A stretch of 64,000 nucleotides of DNA from Granulosicoccus sp036478565 (GCA_965224525.1 OZ245050.1:3038001-3102000), one strand, 5' to 3'. Positions 1 through 8,142 are shown, counted from the first letter of the stretch. Made by a program: numbers and translations. Notes: generated from the letters alone by a model not told the origin.

Positions 1-275
1 TATTGAAACAGAGACTCTCCGGCCCAAATGACGAAAGTCAAAAAACCCAGCATTATGATTTGTGATTGTGGAGATTCAAAGCCGATGCCCGATAGAAAGC
101 TTGCTTCGCGGTTGACGACAACGTCAATTGCAATACCGATGAGAATCTCCGGCATGACGTCGAAAAAAGTATTCAACCCCGAGCAGGCACTGGCAAGCAC
201 AATGCGGCGGCGGTAGCCTCTTGCATATCGCAACAGACGCATCAGGGCACTAAAGCTGCTGCCTTCTTTCACCAT
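1..275 (-). CDS. ABC transporter ATP-binding/permease protein, N-terminal part (cut by window edge)
   Basis: Reading leftward from an ATG at 275 the frame stays open to position 1 and gives about 91 residues beginning MVKEGSSFSALMRLLRYARG. It has a basic start, then a hydrophobic stretch (about residues 24-50) and a second one near residues 75-88 ending in AGESLFQ, as in the first two membrane helices of half-size ABC exporters of the MsbA/lipid exporter type. The nucleotide-binding domain lies outside the window, so the substrate is unknown. An in-frame start further upstream is ruled out because the ATG at 288 meets a stop after six codons. It lies downstream of rplQ, behind a strong hairpin at 309-344, so it is probably a separate transcription unit. 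Confidence 0.65.
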   Translation of the reverse strand, partial: MVKEGSSFSALMRLLRYARGYRRRIVLASACSGLNTFFDVMPEILIGIAIDVVVNREASFLSGIGFESPQSQIIMLGFLTFVIWAGESLFQ

Positions 276-308
276 GCTGTTCTGCTCATAATCACAGGCC
301 CATAATGC

Positions 309-344
309 AACAAGGCCCGGGCTGTTGCCAGACCGGGCCTTGTT
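309..344 (-). terminator. Hairpin after rplQ, probable terminator of the alpha operon
   Basis: A perfect 12-bp inverted repeat (arms 309-320 and 333-344, AACAAGGCCCGG and its complement) with a 12-base loop lies 40 bases beyond the rplQ stop. The leftward transcript has only a short U-poor tail after the stem, so it may be a weak or factor-assisted terminator. It separates the ribosomal operon from the ABC transporter gene. Confidence 0.6.
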
Positions 345-384
345 GTATCAATGAACTCTCTGGTCAAGAGTTGCGGCCGCGAAC

Positions 385-747
385 TCAATCACCGCGCTCA
401 ACAAATTCAATTATCGCCATTGGAGCATTGTCACCAGGACGGGGACCCAACTTCAGTATGCGCGTATAACCACCTGGTCGGTTGGCGAAGCGTGGACCTA
501 ATTCAGAAAACAGCTTGCCAACTGCTGCCTTGTCTCGCAGCCGATCAAATGCCTGGCGGCGCTTGGCAACATTGTCCTGCTTTGCGTTGGTAATCATCGG
601 CTCGATGACTCGTCGCAGTTCTTTGGCTTTTGGCACAGTCGTCTTGATTGACTCGTGTTCAACCAACGAAGCTGCCATATTTCTGAACATGGCCTTGCGA
701 TGACTGGAATTCCGGTTGAGCTTGCGCCCGCTTTTGCGATGTCTCAT
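385..747 (-). CDS. rplQ: 50S ribosomal protein L17
   Basis: L17 of the large ribosomal subunit, 120 residues, a little shorter than the 127 residues of E. coli. The start MRHRKSGRKLNRNSSHRKAM is the family signature, and the motif ELGPRFANRPGGYTRI near residues 82-97 is equally diagnostic. It is the last gene of the alpha set (rpsM-rpsK-rpsD-rpoA-rplQ), 46 bases after rpoA, and is followed by a strong hairpin. No change in any conserved residue is seen. Confidence 0.98.
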   Translation of the reverse strand: MRHRKSGRKLNRNSSHRKAMFRNMAASLVEHESIKTTVPKAKELRRVIEPMITNAKQDNVAKRRQAFDRLRDKAAVGKLFSELGPRFANRPGGYTRILKLGPRPGDNAPMAIIEFVERGD

Positions 748-793
748 TGTTCTCTACTCTGGCTGCAATGGGCTGCCAATTTCAATTAACTGA

Positions 794-1786
794 TTACTTT
801 GCCAATTCGCGCTGTTTTTGCAGTTCTGGCGGCGGCCAGTTTTCCAAACGCATGCCCAGCGACAAGGCTTGTTGTGCAAGCACGTCCTTGATTTCGGTTA
901 GCGATTTTTTACCAAGATTCGGTGTTTTCAGCAACTCCACTTCGGTTCGTTGAATCAAATCACCGATGTAATAGATATTCTCTGCCTTTAAACAGTTTGC
1001 AGAGCGCACTGTCAGTTCAAGGTCATCCACAGGGCGTAGCAGTATAGGATCAATATCCGATGCAGCCTCTTCTTCCGGCGTGGTCGTCTCAGCTTTCAGA
1101 TCTACAAAAACTGCCAGCTGCTCCTGCAGGATAGTGGCTGCCTTGCGGATCGCTTCTTCGGGATCAATCGTACCGTTGGTTTCGAGATCCACGATCAGTT
1201 TGTCGAGATCGGTACGCTGCTCAACACGGGCACTTTCAACGTTATAGGCAACCTTGTGTACCGGGCTGAATGACGAGTCAATTTGCAAGGTGCCAATGGG
1301 TCGGCTTTCGCCCTCTTCGAGTGTACGGTGCGATGCAGGCTCATATCCACGGCCAACTCGTGCCCGCAGTGTCATGTTCAGATTCATATTACCGGTCAAA
1401 TTGCAAATGACATGATCTGGATTGATTATCTCGATATCGTGGTCAAGCGTGATATCAGCAGCAGTAACAACTGCAGGCCCCTGTTTGACCAGTTTCAATG
1501 TTGCTTCTTCTTTTGCGTGCATAAGTAGCGCTACGCCTTTCAGATTCAATAAAATATCAAGTACGTCCTCTTGAACACCTTCCATTGTGGTGTACTCGTG
1601 CAGCACGCCCTCAATTTCGGCCTCGTAAAAAGCGGCACCCGGCATGGATGACAACAAAATACGTCGCAAGGCATTGCCAAGCGTATGACCAAACCCGCGC
1701 TCAAGCGGCTCCAACGTCACTTTTGCGTGATTAGCGTTGGTCGCTGTAACGTCAACGATACGTGGTTTTAAAAATTCGGTTTGCAT
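794..1786 (-). CDS. rpoA: DNA-directed RNA polymerase alpha subunit
   Basis: Alpha subunit of RNA polymerase, 330 residues, a normal length. The N-terminal domain (about 1-235) carries the assembly motif RRILLSSMPGAAFYEAEIEGV near residues 41-60. A linker rich in E and T (about 236-250) leads to the C-terminal domain with LTVRSANCLKAENI, which contacts UP-element DNA and activators. The gene lies between rpsD and rplQ as in other proteobacteria. A 100-base gap to rpsD holds a stable hairpin (1822-1852) that could tune polymerase expression relative to the ribosomal proteins. Confidence 0.99.
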   Translation of the reverse strand: MQTEFLKPRIVDVTATNANHAKVTLEPLERGFGHTLGNALRRILLSSMPGAAFYEAEIEGVLHEYTTMEGVQEDVLDILLNLKGVALLMHAKEEATLKLVKQGPAVVTAADITLDHDIEIINPDHVICNLTGNMNLNMTLRARVGRGYEPASHRTLEEGESRPIGTLQIDSSFSPVHKVAYNVESARVEQRTDLDKLIVDLETNGTIDPEEAIRKAATILQEQLAVFVDLKAETTTPEEEAASDIDPILLRPVDDLELTVRSANCLKAENIYYIGDLIQRTEVELLKTPNLGKKSLTEIKDVLAQQALSLGMRLENWPPPELQKQRELAK

Positions 1787-1821
1787 AGCGTTCGACCTGG
1801 TTCAACTCTCATAAACATGGC

Positions 1822-1852
1822 GGGTGGTGTCGATCTATCGTCGACCCTACCC
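1822..1852 (-). promoter_or_regulatory. Stem-loop between rpsD and rpoA
   Basis: Read leftward, GGGT-GG-GTCGA pairs with TCGAC-CC-ACCC, eleven base pairs with one bulged A on each side and a seven-base loop. No U run follows, so it is more likely an RNA processing, stability or protein-binding element than a terminator. Seen directly; the role is inferred. Confidence 0.45.
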
Positions 1853-1886
1853 GGAAAACAACACCCTGTATCCGTACCTGCGCCTA

Positions 1887-2507
1887 TTACTTTGAGTACA
1901 ACTCCACCACCAGCGATTCGTTGATTTCCGCAGGTAAATCCGAGCGCTCCGGGACTGATTTGAACAGACCCTCGAATTTCTTTGCATCTACCTCAATCCA
2001 GCCAGGGGCGCCACGCTGTTGGGCCAGTTCCATCGCATCCGCGATTCTGGCCTGTTTTTTAGCCTTCTCACGCACTGTGATGGTTTGATTTGGCTGAACC
2101 TGGTAGGAAGGAATATTGACCAGTTTACCGTCGACCATGATGGACTTGTGGGATACCAGCTGTCGGGCTTCTGCACGCGTTGAACCAAATCCCATACGGT
2201 ATACAACGTTATCCAGGCGTTGCTCAAGCATCGACAACAGGTTTTCACCGGTTGAGCCCTTCTTTGCTGCAGCTGACTTGTAGTAGTTGCGGAATTGCTT
2301 TTCCAATACACCGTACATCCGACGTACTTTCTGCTTTTCACGTAACTGAATAGCATAATCAGACGGGCGGCCGCGCTTGGCGCCCTGCATGCCTGGCGGC
2401 GTTTCGAGATTACATTTCGATTCAAGCGGTCGGATGCCTGACTTCAAATAAAGGTCAGTACCTTCACGCCGACTGAGTTTACACTTCGGACCGGTATATC
2501 TTGCCAA
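1887..2507 (-). CDS. rpsD: 30S ribosomal protein S4
   Basis: S4, 206 residues, the same length as in E. coli. It is a primary 16S rRNA binder and, in E. coli, the translational repressor of the alpha operon. The start MARYTGPKCKLSRREGTDLY and the S4 RNA-binding motif near residues 94-140 (LDNVVYRMGFGSTRAEARQL) are clear. It sits between rpsK and rpoA. The Arg/Lys-rich linker around residues 44-50 is intact. Of the products encoded here it is the best candidate to bind the unusual hairpins found in this operon. Confidence 0.98.
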   Translation of the reverse strand: MARYTGPKCKLSRREGTDLYLKSGIRPLESKCNLETPPGMQGAKRGRPSDYAIQLREKQKVRRMYGVLEKQFRNYYKSAAAKKGSTGENLLSMLEQRLDNVVYRMGFGSTRAEARQLVSHKSIMVDGKLVNIPSYQVQPNQTITVREKAKKQARIADAMELAQQRGAPGWIEVDAKKFEGLFKSVPERSDLPAEINESLVVELYSK

Positions 2508-2562
2508 CTTTCCTGCTCCTGCTAATTTCTGTCCGATTCGGGTTTGCCGAAAACGTACAGTG

Positions 2563-2604
2563 GATCAGCTTTAATACAGCCATCATTTGCTGGTAAAGCT
2601 GATC
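2563..2604 (-). promoter_or_regulatory. Stem-loop between rpsK and rpsD
   Basis: An 11-bp perfect inverted repeat (arms 2563-2573 and 2594-2604, GATCAGCTTTA and its complement) encloses a second short stem (CAGC 2577-2580 with GCTG 2589-2592). It lies in the middle of the 125-base gap before rpsD and has no U tail. It could be an S4-responsive element or a processing site. The structure is seen; the function is inferred. Confidence 0.5.
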
Positions 2605-2632
2605 GCGACTCGTTTATATGCCTGAACGGGTG

Positions 2633-3016
2633 TCAGACACGTCGTTTTTTCGGTGGCCGGCACCCGTTGTGCGGGATAGGCGTAACATCAATAATGCTGG
2701 AAATTTTGAAACCTACATTGTTCAGCGAACGCACTGCTGAATCGCGACCTGGGCCGGGTCCTTTGACGTGGACATCAATATTCTTTAAGCCGTATTCCTT
2801 GGCCGCCTCACCGGCTCGTTCAGCGGCAACCTGCGCAGCAAACGGAGTGCTTTTCCGGGAACCGCGGAAACCGGAACCACCAGCGGTCGCCCACGCCAGG
2901 GCATTTCCCTGGCGATCAGTGATCATAACGATCGTGTTATTGAACGACGCATGTATATGTGCGATGCCGTCCGTTACGGTCCGACGTGCTTTCTTTTTAG
3001 TGCTACTGGCTGCCAT
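2633..3016 (-). CDS. rpsK: 30S ribosomal protein S11
   Basis: S11, 127 residues, near the usual 129. It lines the mRNA exit region of the small-subunit platform. Recognised from the central HIHASFNNTIVMITDRQGN (about 20-38), the motif GGSGFRGSRKSTPFAAQ and the C-terminal DVTPIPHNGCRPPKKRRV. It stands between rpsM and rpsD in the standard alpha order, with an ATG start 34 bases after rpsM. Confidence 0.98.
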   Translation of the reverse strand: MAASSTKKKARRTVTDGIAHIHASFNNTIVMITDRQGNALAWATAGGSGFRGSRKSTPFAAQVAAERAGEAAKEYGLKNIDVHVKGPGPGRDSAVRSLNNVGFKISSIIDVTPIPHNGCRPPKKRRV

Positions 3017-3050
3017 GTTTTATCCTGATTGTCTGTGTCAACGCCGGGTA

Positions 3051-3407
3051 TCAACGCTTGAGCGGTCGACGCGGGCCTTTACGCGTTCGCGCATTGGTCT
3101 TGGTACGCTGGCCACGCAATGGCAACCCACGACGATGCCGAATACCTCTGTAACAACCAAGGTCCATCAGACGCTTGATGTTCATCGATACATCACGTCG
3201 CAAATCACCCTCGACCGTGAACTTGCCTACCTCGGCACGCAGGTTTTCGACTTCTGCGTCGGTTAAATCGCGCACCTTGGTATCGGGTGTCACGTTGGCT
3301 GCTTCACATAGTTGGTATGCCCGCGTGCGGCCAATACCATAGATGGAAGTCAGGGCGATCCAGGCGTGCTTCTGGACCGGGATGTTGATGCCGGCAATAC
3401 GAGCCAT
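3051..3407 (-). CDS. rpsM: 30S ribosomal protein S13
   Basis: S13, 118 residues, standard length. It sits in the small-subunit head and contacts the P-site tRNA and the large subunit. Signature sequences are MARIAGINIPVQKHAWIALT at the start, YGIGRTRA near residue 24, GCYRGIRHRRGLPLRGQRT near 83-101 and a very basic tail that reaches the P site. It is the first gene of the alpha set; only 12 bases separate it from rpmJ, so alpha probably continues the spc transcript. Confidence 0.98.
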   Translation of the reverse strand: MARIAGINIPVQKHAWIALTSIYGIGRTRAYQLCEAANVTPDTKVRDLTDAEVENLRAEVGKFTVEGDLRRDVSMNIKRLMDLGCYRGIRHRRGLPLRGQRTKTNARTRKGPRRPLKR

Positions 3408-3419
3408 GGATGTCTCCTG

Positions 3420-3533
3420 TTATCCCTGCCGCTGCTTATGGCGTGTGTCAGTGCAAATGACGCGTACAACGCCCTTGCGTTTGACCACCTTGCAGTTACG
3501 GCAGATCTTCTTGACTGATGCTCTAACTTTCAT
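3420..3533 (-). CDS. rpmJ: 50S ribosomal protein L36, zinc-ribbon form
   Basis: L36, 37 residues. The longer open frame runs to 3635, but homology to L36 begins only at the ATG at 3533 (MKVRASVKKICRNCKVVKRK), preceded by the ribosome-binding sequence GGAGAG. Cys11, Cys14, Cys27 and His32 form the usual zinc ribbon, so this is the zinc-dependent (C+) type. It lies between secY and rpsM, as at the spc/alpha junction in other gammaproteobacteria. Confidence 0.95.
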   Translation of the reverse strand: MKVRASVKKICRNCKVVKRKGVVRVICTDTRHKQRQG

Positions 3534-3546
3534 GTGTCTCTCCGTT

Positions 3547-3581
3547 GTTCCGGATCTGCTCGGTCGAGCAGTGCCCGGAAC
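3547..3581 (-). promoter_or_regulatory. Nested stem-loop between secY and rpmJ
   Basis: GTTCCGG (3547-3553) pairs with CCGGAAC (3575-3581), and inside it CTGCTCG (3556-3562) pairs with CGAGCAG (3565-3571), giving two stacked 7-bp stems with small internal bulges. It ends 13 bases before the rpmJ start codon, close to its ribosome-binding site. No U run. Candidate regulatory or processing structure at the spc/alpha junction. Confidence 0.5.
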
Positions 3582-3609
3582 GGGTCTTGAATTTTTTGAG
3601 TCTTGATGT

Positions 3610-4965
3610 TCAGGATCGAGCGCCTTTTGGTGCAATTCCTTTGCCTTTGCCGCTCTGTTTTTTCATCAACCCTTCATACTGGTGACTCATCATATGCGCC
3701 TGCGCCTGGCCAACAAAGTCCATCACGACAACCACAATGATCAGCAGTGAAGTGCCGCCAAAGTAAAACGGTACGTTCCACAGCAGGATGAGAAATTCGG
3801 GTAACAGGCAAACCAGCGTAATGTACAACGCACCGTAGAGCGTCAGCCGTGTTAAAACACCGTCGATATAACGGGCTGTCTGCTCACCCGGTCGTATTCC
3901 TGGAATGAAAGCGCCGGAACGTTTGAGATTATCGGCTGTTTCCTTCGCGTTAAATACCAGGGCAGTATAGAAGAAACAGAAAAATATAATCGCTGACGCG
4001 TAAAGTAATATGTATACAGGCTGACCGGGCTGCAAGGTTGATACAATTTTGTTCAACCAGGAATTGGAATTGCTGGTGGCAATATCGCCCAAGGTGGCCG
4101 GAAACAATATGATACTGGATGCAAATATGGGCGGTATGACACCCGCCATATTCAGCTTCAAAGGCAGATGACTGGACTGCGCTGCGTACATCTTGCGGCC
4201 CTGCTGTCGTTTTGCATAGTTGACCGTGATACGGCGTTGGCCACGCTCGACAAAGACCACAAATGCTGTGACCGCAAGAACCATTGTAAATAGCAGAATA
4301 ACAACAAATGGACCGATTACGCCGGTCCTTGACATTTGCAAAGTACCACCGATAGCTGCAGGCAAACCCGAAACGATACCGGTGAAAATCAGGATGGATA
4401 TACCATTACCAATACCACGCTCGGTTATTTGTTCGCCAAGCCACATCAGGAACATGGTGCCTGTGACAAGAGTGATTGCTGCGGTTAGCACAAACCCGGG
4501 ACCTGTTAGAAATACAACACTCTGACCACCTGCGCCTTGATTCTGTAACGCGATGGCTATTCCGATTGCCTGCACAGATGCCAGTAACAGGGTGCCGTAA
4601 CGCGTGTACTTGGTAATAATACGGCGGCCGCTTTCGCCTTCCTTACGCAATTGCTCCAATTGCGGGATGACGTGCGTCATCAGCTGCATGATGATTGACG
4701 CCGATATATAAGGCATAACACCCAACGCAAACAGTGACATACGCGACAGCGCACCACCGCCAAACATGTTCAGCATGCCCAGAATGCCATCACTTTGTTG
4801 CTGAAACAGATCGGCCATAACACGCGGGTCAACGCCGGGTATGGTGATGTGTGAACCGATACGGAAAATTATCATTGCAAACAGCACAAACAACAGGCGC
4901 GAGCGAAGCTCGGCCGATCCGCCGATGCCACTTGCCACACCTTGTTTCTTTTTATCTGCTGCCAT
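3610..4965 (-). CDS. secY: Preprotein translocase channel subunit SecY
   Basis: SecY, the pore of the SecYEG protein-export channel in the inner membrane, 451 residues with ten hydrophobic helices. Seen are GSHITIPGVDP in the first periplasmic region, the plug region FGGGALSRMSLFALGVMPYI (about 68-87), ITERGIGNGISILIF near 180 and the cytoplasmic loop RPGEQTARYIDGVLTRLT near 360. Its partner gene secE is also in this window at 53629-54003. It follows rplO in the spc operon. Confidence 0.98.
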   Translation of the reverse strand: MAADKKKQGVASGIGGSAELRSRLLFVLFAMIIFRIGSHITIPGVDPRVMADLFQQQSDGILGMLNMFGGGALSRMSLFALGVMPYISASIIMQLMTHVIPQLEQLRKEGESGRRIITKYTRYGTLLLASVQAIGIAIALQNQGAGGQSVVFLTGPGFVLTAAITLVTGTMFLMWLGEQITERGIGNGISILIFTGIVSGLPAAIGGTLQMSRTGVIGPFVVILLFTMVLAVTAFVVFVERGQRRITVNYAKRQQGRKMYAAQSSHLPLKLNMAGVIPPIFASSIILFPATLGDIATSNSNSWLNKIVSTLQPGQPVYILLYASAIIFFCFFYTALVFNAKETADNLKRSGAFIPGIRPGEQTARYIDGVLTRLTLYGALYITLVCLLPEFLILLWNVPFYFGGTSLLIIVVVVMDFVGQAQAHMMSHQYEGLMKKQSGKGKGIAPKGARS

Positions 4966-5015
4966 GATTATCGCTCCGGTATCCGGTGCTTGTAGTATTC
5001 AGCTTGTCCTTTGCC

Positions 5016-5579
5016 TTAAGTGTCAGTGCCAGCCGCATCAGCCGCCGCACTATCGTCAGCCGCCGATGTTGCAGCCTTTTTAGAAACCTTGTTTTTACCC
5101 TCAGCATTCTTGCCAACGGGTTTGCCTTTAGGCAGCTCCGGCGGTAGTTCTGTAACTGTGCCACCTGCAGCTTCGATTGCCTTTTTAGCGCCTTTGGTTG
5201 TTCTGCAACCACTGACTTTAACCGATCGATTAACTTCACCGGAAAGTATAATTTTTACCGTGTGCGTCTGCAACGGCACAACGCCTGCCGCAACCAGTGT
5301 CTCTATAGTGATTTCACCGCCCTTGATACCATCCAGTTCATGCAACCGTACTTCCGCGTAATGCCGCGCCATGCGGGAAGTAAAACCAAACTTGGGCAGG
5401 CGACGCTGGATAGGCATCTGACCACCTTCAAATCCGACCTTGTGCCAGCCACCAGAGCGTGACTTCTGACCTTTATGGCCACGACCACAGGTCTTGCCAT
5501 TGCCAGAACCACCACCTCGCCCTACGCGATTTGCCGTTTTGCGACTACCCGGGGCTGGTTTTAATGTATTGAGAGCCAT
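5016..5579 (-). CDS. rplO: 50S ribosomal protein L15 with C-terminal extension
   Basis: L15, here 187 residues against about 144 in E. coli. The conserved body is recognised from MALNTLKPAPGSRKTANRVG, the glycine-rich GRGGGSGNGKTCGRGHKGQ and SGGWHKVGFEGGQMPIQRRL. From about residue 147 a tail not found in the usual protein follows, first Lys/Pro/Gly-rich, then Ala/Asp/Ser-rich to the end. The tail is low-complexity and presumably disordered; its role is unknown. The stop lies 50 bases before secY. The body has no missing key residue. Confidence 0.97.
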   Translation of the reverse strand: MALNTLKPAPGSRKTANRVGRGGGSGNGKTCGRGHKGQKSRSGGWHKVGFEGGQMPIQRRLPKFGFTSRMARHYAEVRLHELDGIKGGEITIETLVAAGVVPLQTHTVKIILSGEVNRSVKVSGCRTTKGAKKAIEAAGGTVTELPPELPKGKPVGKNAEGKNKVSKKAATSAADDSAAADAAGTDT

Positions 5580-5641
5580 GCTTTCAGCTGCCTTGAATTC
5601 GTTTCATGCCCAAACAGCGGGCTTGTCTGTTTTTGTAAGTG

Positions 5642-5833
5642 TCAGGTTACGGGTTCTTCAACACGCAACATGTAACTGGCCTTGTTGATCATGCCGCGGT
5701 TTTCCGGGGTATCGATCACTTCAACCGTCTGGTGCATACGCCGCAGACCTAGTCCACGAACACAGGCCTGGTGATTTTTCAACCGCCCGTGAATACTGCG
5801 CACTAGAGTCACCTTGAGTTTGTTTCCACTCAT
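5642..5833 (-). CDS. rpmD: 50S ribosomal protein L30
   Basis: L30, 63 residues, a normal bacterial length. The family pattern KVTLVRSIHGRLKNHQACVR followed by GLGLRRMHQTVEVIDTPENR is complete, with a short tail ending in EEPVT. It is placed between rpsE (5 bases away) and rplO, the standard spc order. Confidence 0.97.
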   Translation of the reverse strand: MSGNKLKVTLVRSIHGRLKNHQACVRGLGLRRMHQTVEVIDTPENRGMINKASYMLRVEEPVT

Positions 5834-5838
5834 GGACT

Positions 5839-6354
5839 TTATTCTCCCTTGATCTCGGCAACCGTCTTGCCGCGCTTGGCCGCGACAGATTCCGGTGTCT
5901 GCATACTGCTGAGACCATTGATGGTTGCCCGTACTACATTGATCGGGTTATTGGTACCGATGATCTTGGCCAGAACATTGTGCACGCCCACCGCTTCGAA
6001 AACCGCTCGCATCGCGCCACCGGCAATAATGCCGGTACCATCTGATGCGGGCTGCATATAAACACGTGCGGCACCGTGTCGGCCAGTCAGCGGGTACTGC
6101 AAAGTGCCTTCATTGAGCACAACTGTCTTCATGTCGCGACGCGCTTTTTCCATCGCCTTCTGAATGGCCAGTGGCACCTCACGCGCCTTGCCGTATCCCA
6201 GACCAACCCGGCCATTACCGTCACCCACAACAGTGAGTGCTGTAAAACCAAACTGCCGTCCACCTTTCACTACTTTCGCTACGCGATTAATAGTGACAAG
6301 CTTCTCAATGTAGCCGTCGCTGCTCTGGTTATAGTCGTTTTGAGCCATGCCCAA
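5839..6354 (-). CDS. rpsE: 30S ribosomal protein S5
   Basis: S5, 171 residues. It helps control decoding accuracy and the mRNA entry helicase activity of the ribosome. The double-stranded-RNA-binding-like N-terminal part has VKGGRQFGFTALTVVGDGNG (about 30-49) and GYGKAREVPLAIQKAMEKAR, and the C-terminal domain has GIIAGGAMRAVFEAVGVHNV. It lies between rplR and rpmD. Confidence 0.98.
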   Translation of the reverse strand: MGMAQNDYNQSSDGYIEKLVTINRVAKVVKGGRQFGFTALTVVGDGNGRVGLGYGKAREVPLAIQKAMEKARRDMKTVVLNEGTLQYPLTGRHGAARVYMQPASDGTGIIAGGAMRAVFEAVGVHNVLAKIIGTNNPINVVRATINGLSSMQTPESVAAKRGKTVAEIKGE

Positions 6355-6425
6355 TCCTGTAATCTTGTGTGTTATATACGTCGTTTGACAACGTCAAACG
6401 TGATGCCTTGTCCAGTCGCCTTTGA

Positions 6426-6782
6426 CTAGAATTTCAAACCGTTCTCACGAGCGGAATCCGCAAGCGCCTTTACGCGACCGTGATATTTGAAACCGCCACG
6501 ATCAAATGCAACTTCACTGATACCCGCTGCTACTGCCTTTTCCGCTATGGTTTTGCCGACATGTATCGCAGCGTCAACATTGCCACCATTTTTCACATCG
6601 CTGCGAATGTCCTTGGCCACAGTGGATGCCGCAGCAATCACACGGCTTCCATCTGCGTCTATCAGCTGGGCGTAAATATGCCGAGGCGTGCGATGCACAG
6701 CCAGACGAGGCACACCCAGTTGCCGGATCTTCGCGCGCGTCTTTCTGGCACGTCGTAGTCGGGAAGTTTTCTTGTCCATCAC
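6426..6782 (-). CDS. rplR: 50S ribosomal protein L18
   Basis: L18, 118 residues, the usual size; it binds 5S rRNA in the central protuberance. Recognised from the basic N-terminus (SRLRRARKTRAKIRQLGVPR), RLAVHRTPRHIYAQLID, and the C-terminal FDRGGFKYHGRVKALADSAR. It lies between rplF and rpsE in the spc order. Two adjacent Met codons at the start make the exact initiation codon uncertain by one residue. Confidence 0.97.
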   Translation of the reverse strand: MMDKKTSRLRRARKTRAKIRQLGVPRLAVHRTPRHIYAQLIDADGSRVIAAASTVAKDIRSDVKNGGNVDAAIHVGKTIAEKAVAAGISEVAFDRGGFKYHGRVKALADSARENGLKF

Positions 6783-6857
6783 TTCTAAACCTGTTCAGGC
6801 ATACGGTTCAAAACCGCACGCATCAAATCACTTTTTCCTGAGACGAAGAGCATCACG

Positions 6858-7391
6858 CTACTTCTTCTTCGCTTCCTTCATCGCTACATACTCGCCTACG
6901 TAGCGAACACCCTTACCTTTGTAAGGCTCCGGCGGTCGGTAGCTTCGAATGTCGGCCGCCACCTGCCCTACCTTTTGCTTATCCGCACCGCTAATGATAA
7001 TTTCAGTCTGGCTTGGCGTTTCCACCTTGATATCATCCGGCACCTTGTGCACCACCGGGTGCGAAAAACCCAACGAAAGGTTTAACGAACTACCCTGAAC
7101 CTGGGCACGATAACCAACGCCGCGAAGCTCCAGCTTCTTCTCGAAACCAGTTGACACTCCGATCACAAGATTGCTCAACAATGACCGCATCGTGCCAGCC
7201 ATTGCAATGGACTTCTGACCAGGACTGGTTGGCTTTACGCCCAGTACACCGTCTTCCAGTGATACGCCAACATCCTGATGCAACGTAACACTCTGGTTGC
7301 CCTTGGGACCTTTGGCGCTGACCGACTGGCCGCTGATGGTTACATCAACACCCTTCGGGACCGATATTGGTTCTTTTGCTATACGTGACAT
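6858..7391 (-). CDS. rplF: 50S ribosomal protein L6
   Basis: L6, 177 residues, as in E. coli. Two tandem L6 folds are expected; the second carries LRGVGYRAQVQGSSLNLSLG (about 89-108) and the C-terminal rRNA-binding signature RPPEPYKGKGVRYVGEYVAM. The protein sits near the factor-binding site. It follows rpsH in the leftward operon with a 26-base gap. Confidence 0.98.
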   Translation of the reverse strand: MSRIAKEPISVPKGVDVTISGQSVSAKGPKGNQSVTLHQDVGVSLEDGVLGVKPTSPGQKSIAMAGTMRSLLSNLVIGVSTGFEKKLELRGVGYRAQVQGSSLNLSLGFSHPVVHKVPDDIKVETPSQTEIIISGADKQKVGQVAADIRSYRPPEPYKGKGVRYVGEYVAMKEAKKK

Positions 7392-7417
7392 GCTTCTTTA
7401 CTCGTAGTAACTAACGG

Positions 7418-7813
7418 CTAGCTCACGGAACAAATGACTTCGCCACCGAAGCCCTGTGCTTTTGCCAGCTTGCCAGTCATGACGCCATGAGATGTAGAGA
7501 CTACCGAGATACCCAGCCCCCCCAACACCTCGGGAATACCATCCTTCCCGGCATACCGGCGCAAACCTGGTCGACTGGTTCGTTGAATTTTCTCGATAAC
7601 CGGTTTACCGTCGAAATATTTCAGGTTGACAGTCAAGGTCGGCTTACCTTCAATTTCGGTATTCTCGAAACCAAGTATGTAGCCTTCATCCTGCAGTACC
7701 TGAGCAATGCTGCTTTTCAACTTTGCAGCAGGCATCGACACGGCAACCTTACGGGCCTGTTGGCCATTACGTATGCGGGTCAACATATCCGCAATTGGAT
7801 CTGACATGCTCAT
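7418..7813 (-). CDS. rpsH: 30S ribosomal protein S8
   Basis: S8, 131 residues. It binds the central domain of 16S rRNA and, in E. coli, represses the spc operon at rplE. Signatures are MSMSDPIADMLTRIRNGQQA at the start and RPGLRRYAGKDGIPEVLGGL plus GISVVSTSHGVMTGKLAKAQ in the C-terminal half. The stop is 26 bases from rplF; the start follows rpsN by 12 bases. Confidence 0.98.
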   Translation of the reverse strand: MSMSDPIADMLTRIRNGQQARKVAVSMPAAKLKSSIAQVLQDEGYILGFENTEIEGKPTLTVNLKYFDGKPVIEKIQRTSRPGLRRYAGKDGIPEVLGGLGISVVSTSHGVMTGKLAKAQGFGGEVICSVS

Positions 7814-7825
7814 CGATATTATCCT

Positions 7826-8131
7826 CTACCAGCTCGCCTTGACCAGGCCAGGCACATCGCCTCGCATGGCAGCTTCACGGAGCTTGTTACGGCTCAGACC
7901 AAATTTGCGGTAATACCCATGCGGGCGTCCGGTGATTCGACAACGATTTCGTTGCCGGACCGGAGACGAATCACGTGGCAATTTTGCCAGCGCAGTAACA
8001 GCAAGCATCATCTCATCGAAAGTCGATTCTTCCGAGGCAATAGTCTGCTTAAGCTTCTGACGCTTGTCCGCGAACTGTTTGACCAGCTTGGTGCGCTTGT
8101 TTTCGCGCGCAATCATTGATTTCTTTGCCAC
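7826..8131 (-). CDS. rpsN: 30S ribosomal protein S14, zinc-independent form
   Basis: S14, 101 residues. This is the long form without the CxxC zinc motifs, as in E. coli; the C-terminal RNRCRITGRPHGYYRKFGLS is the family signature. L36 in the same operon keeps its zinc ribbon, so the two proteins differ in zinc need. It lies between rplE and rpsH with about 11-base spacers. Confidence 0.98.
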   Translation of the reverse strand: MAKKSMIARENKRTKLVKQFADKRQKLKQTIASEESTFDEMMLAVTALAKLPRDSSPVRQRNRCRITGRPHGYYRKFGLSRNKLREAAMRGDVPGLVKASW

Positions 8132-8142
8132 GACCAGCGCCT

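Noticed and set aside
6626..6903. Several plus-strand frames of 60-120 codons across the ribosomal operons
   Set aside because: All lie antisense to highly conserved ribosomal protein genes and follow their codon pattern.
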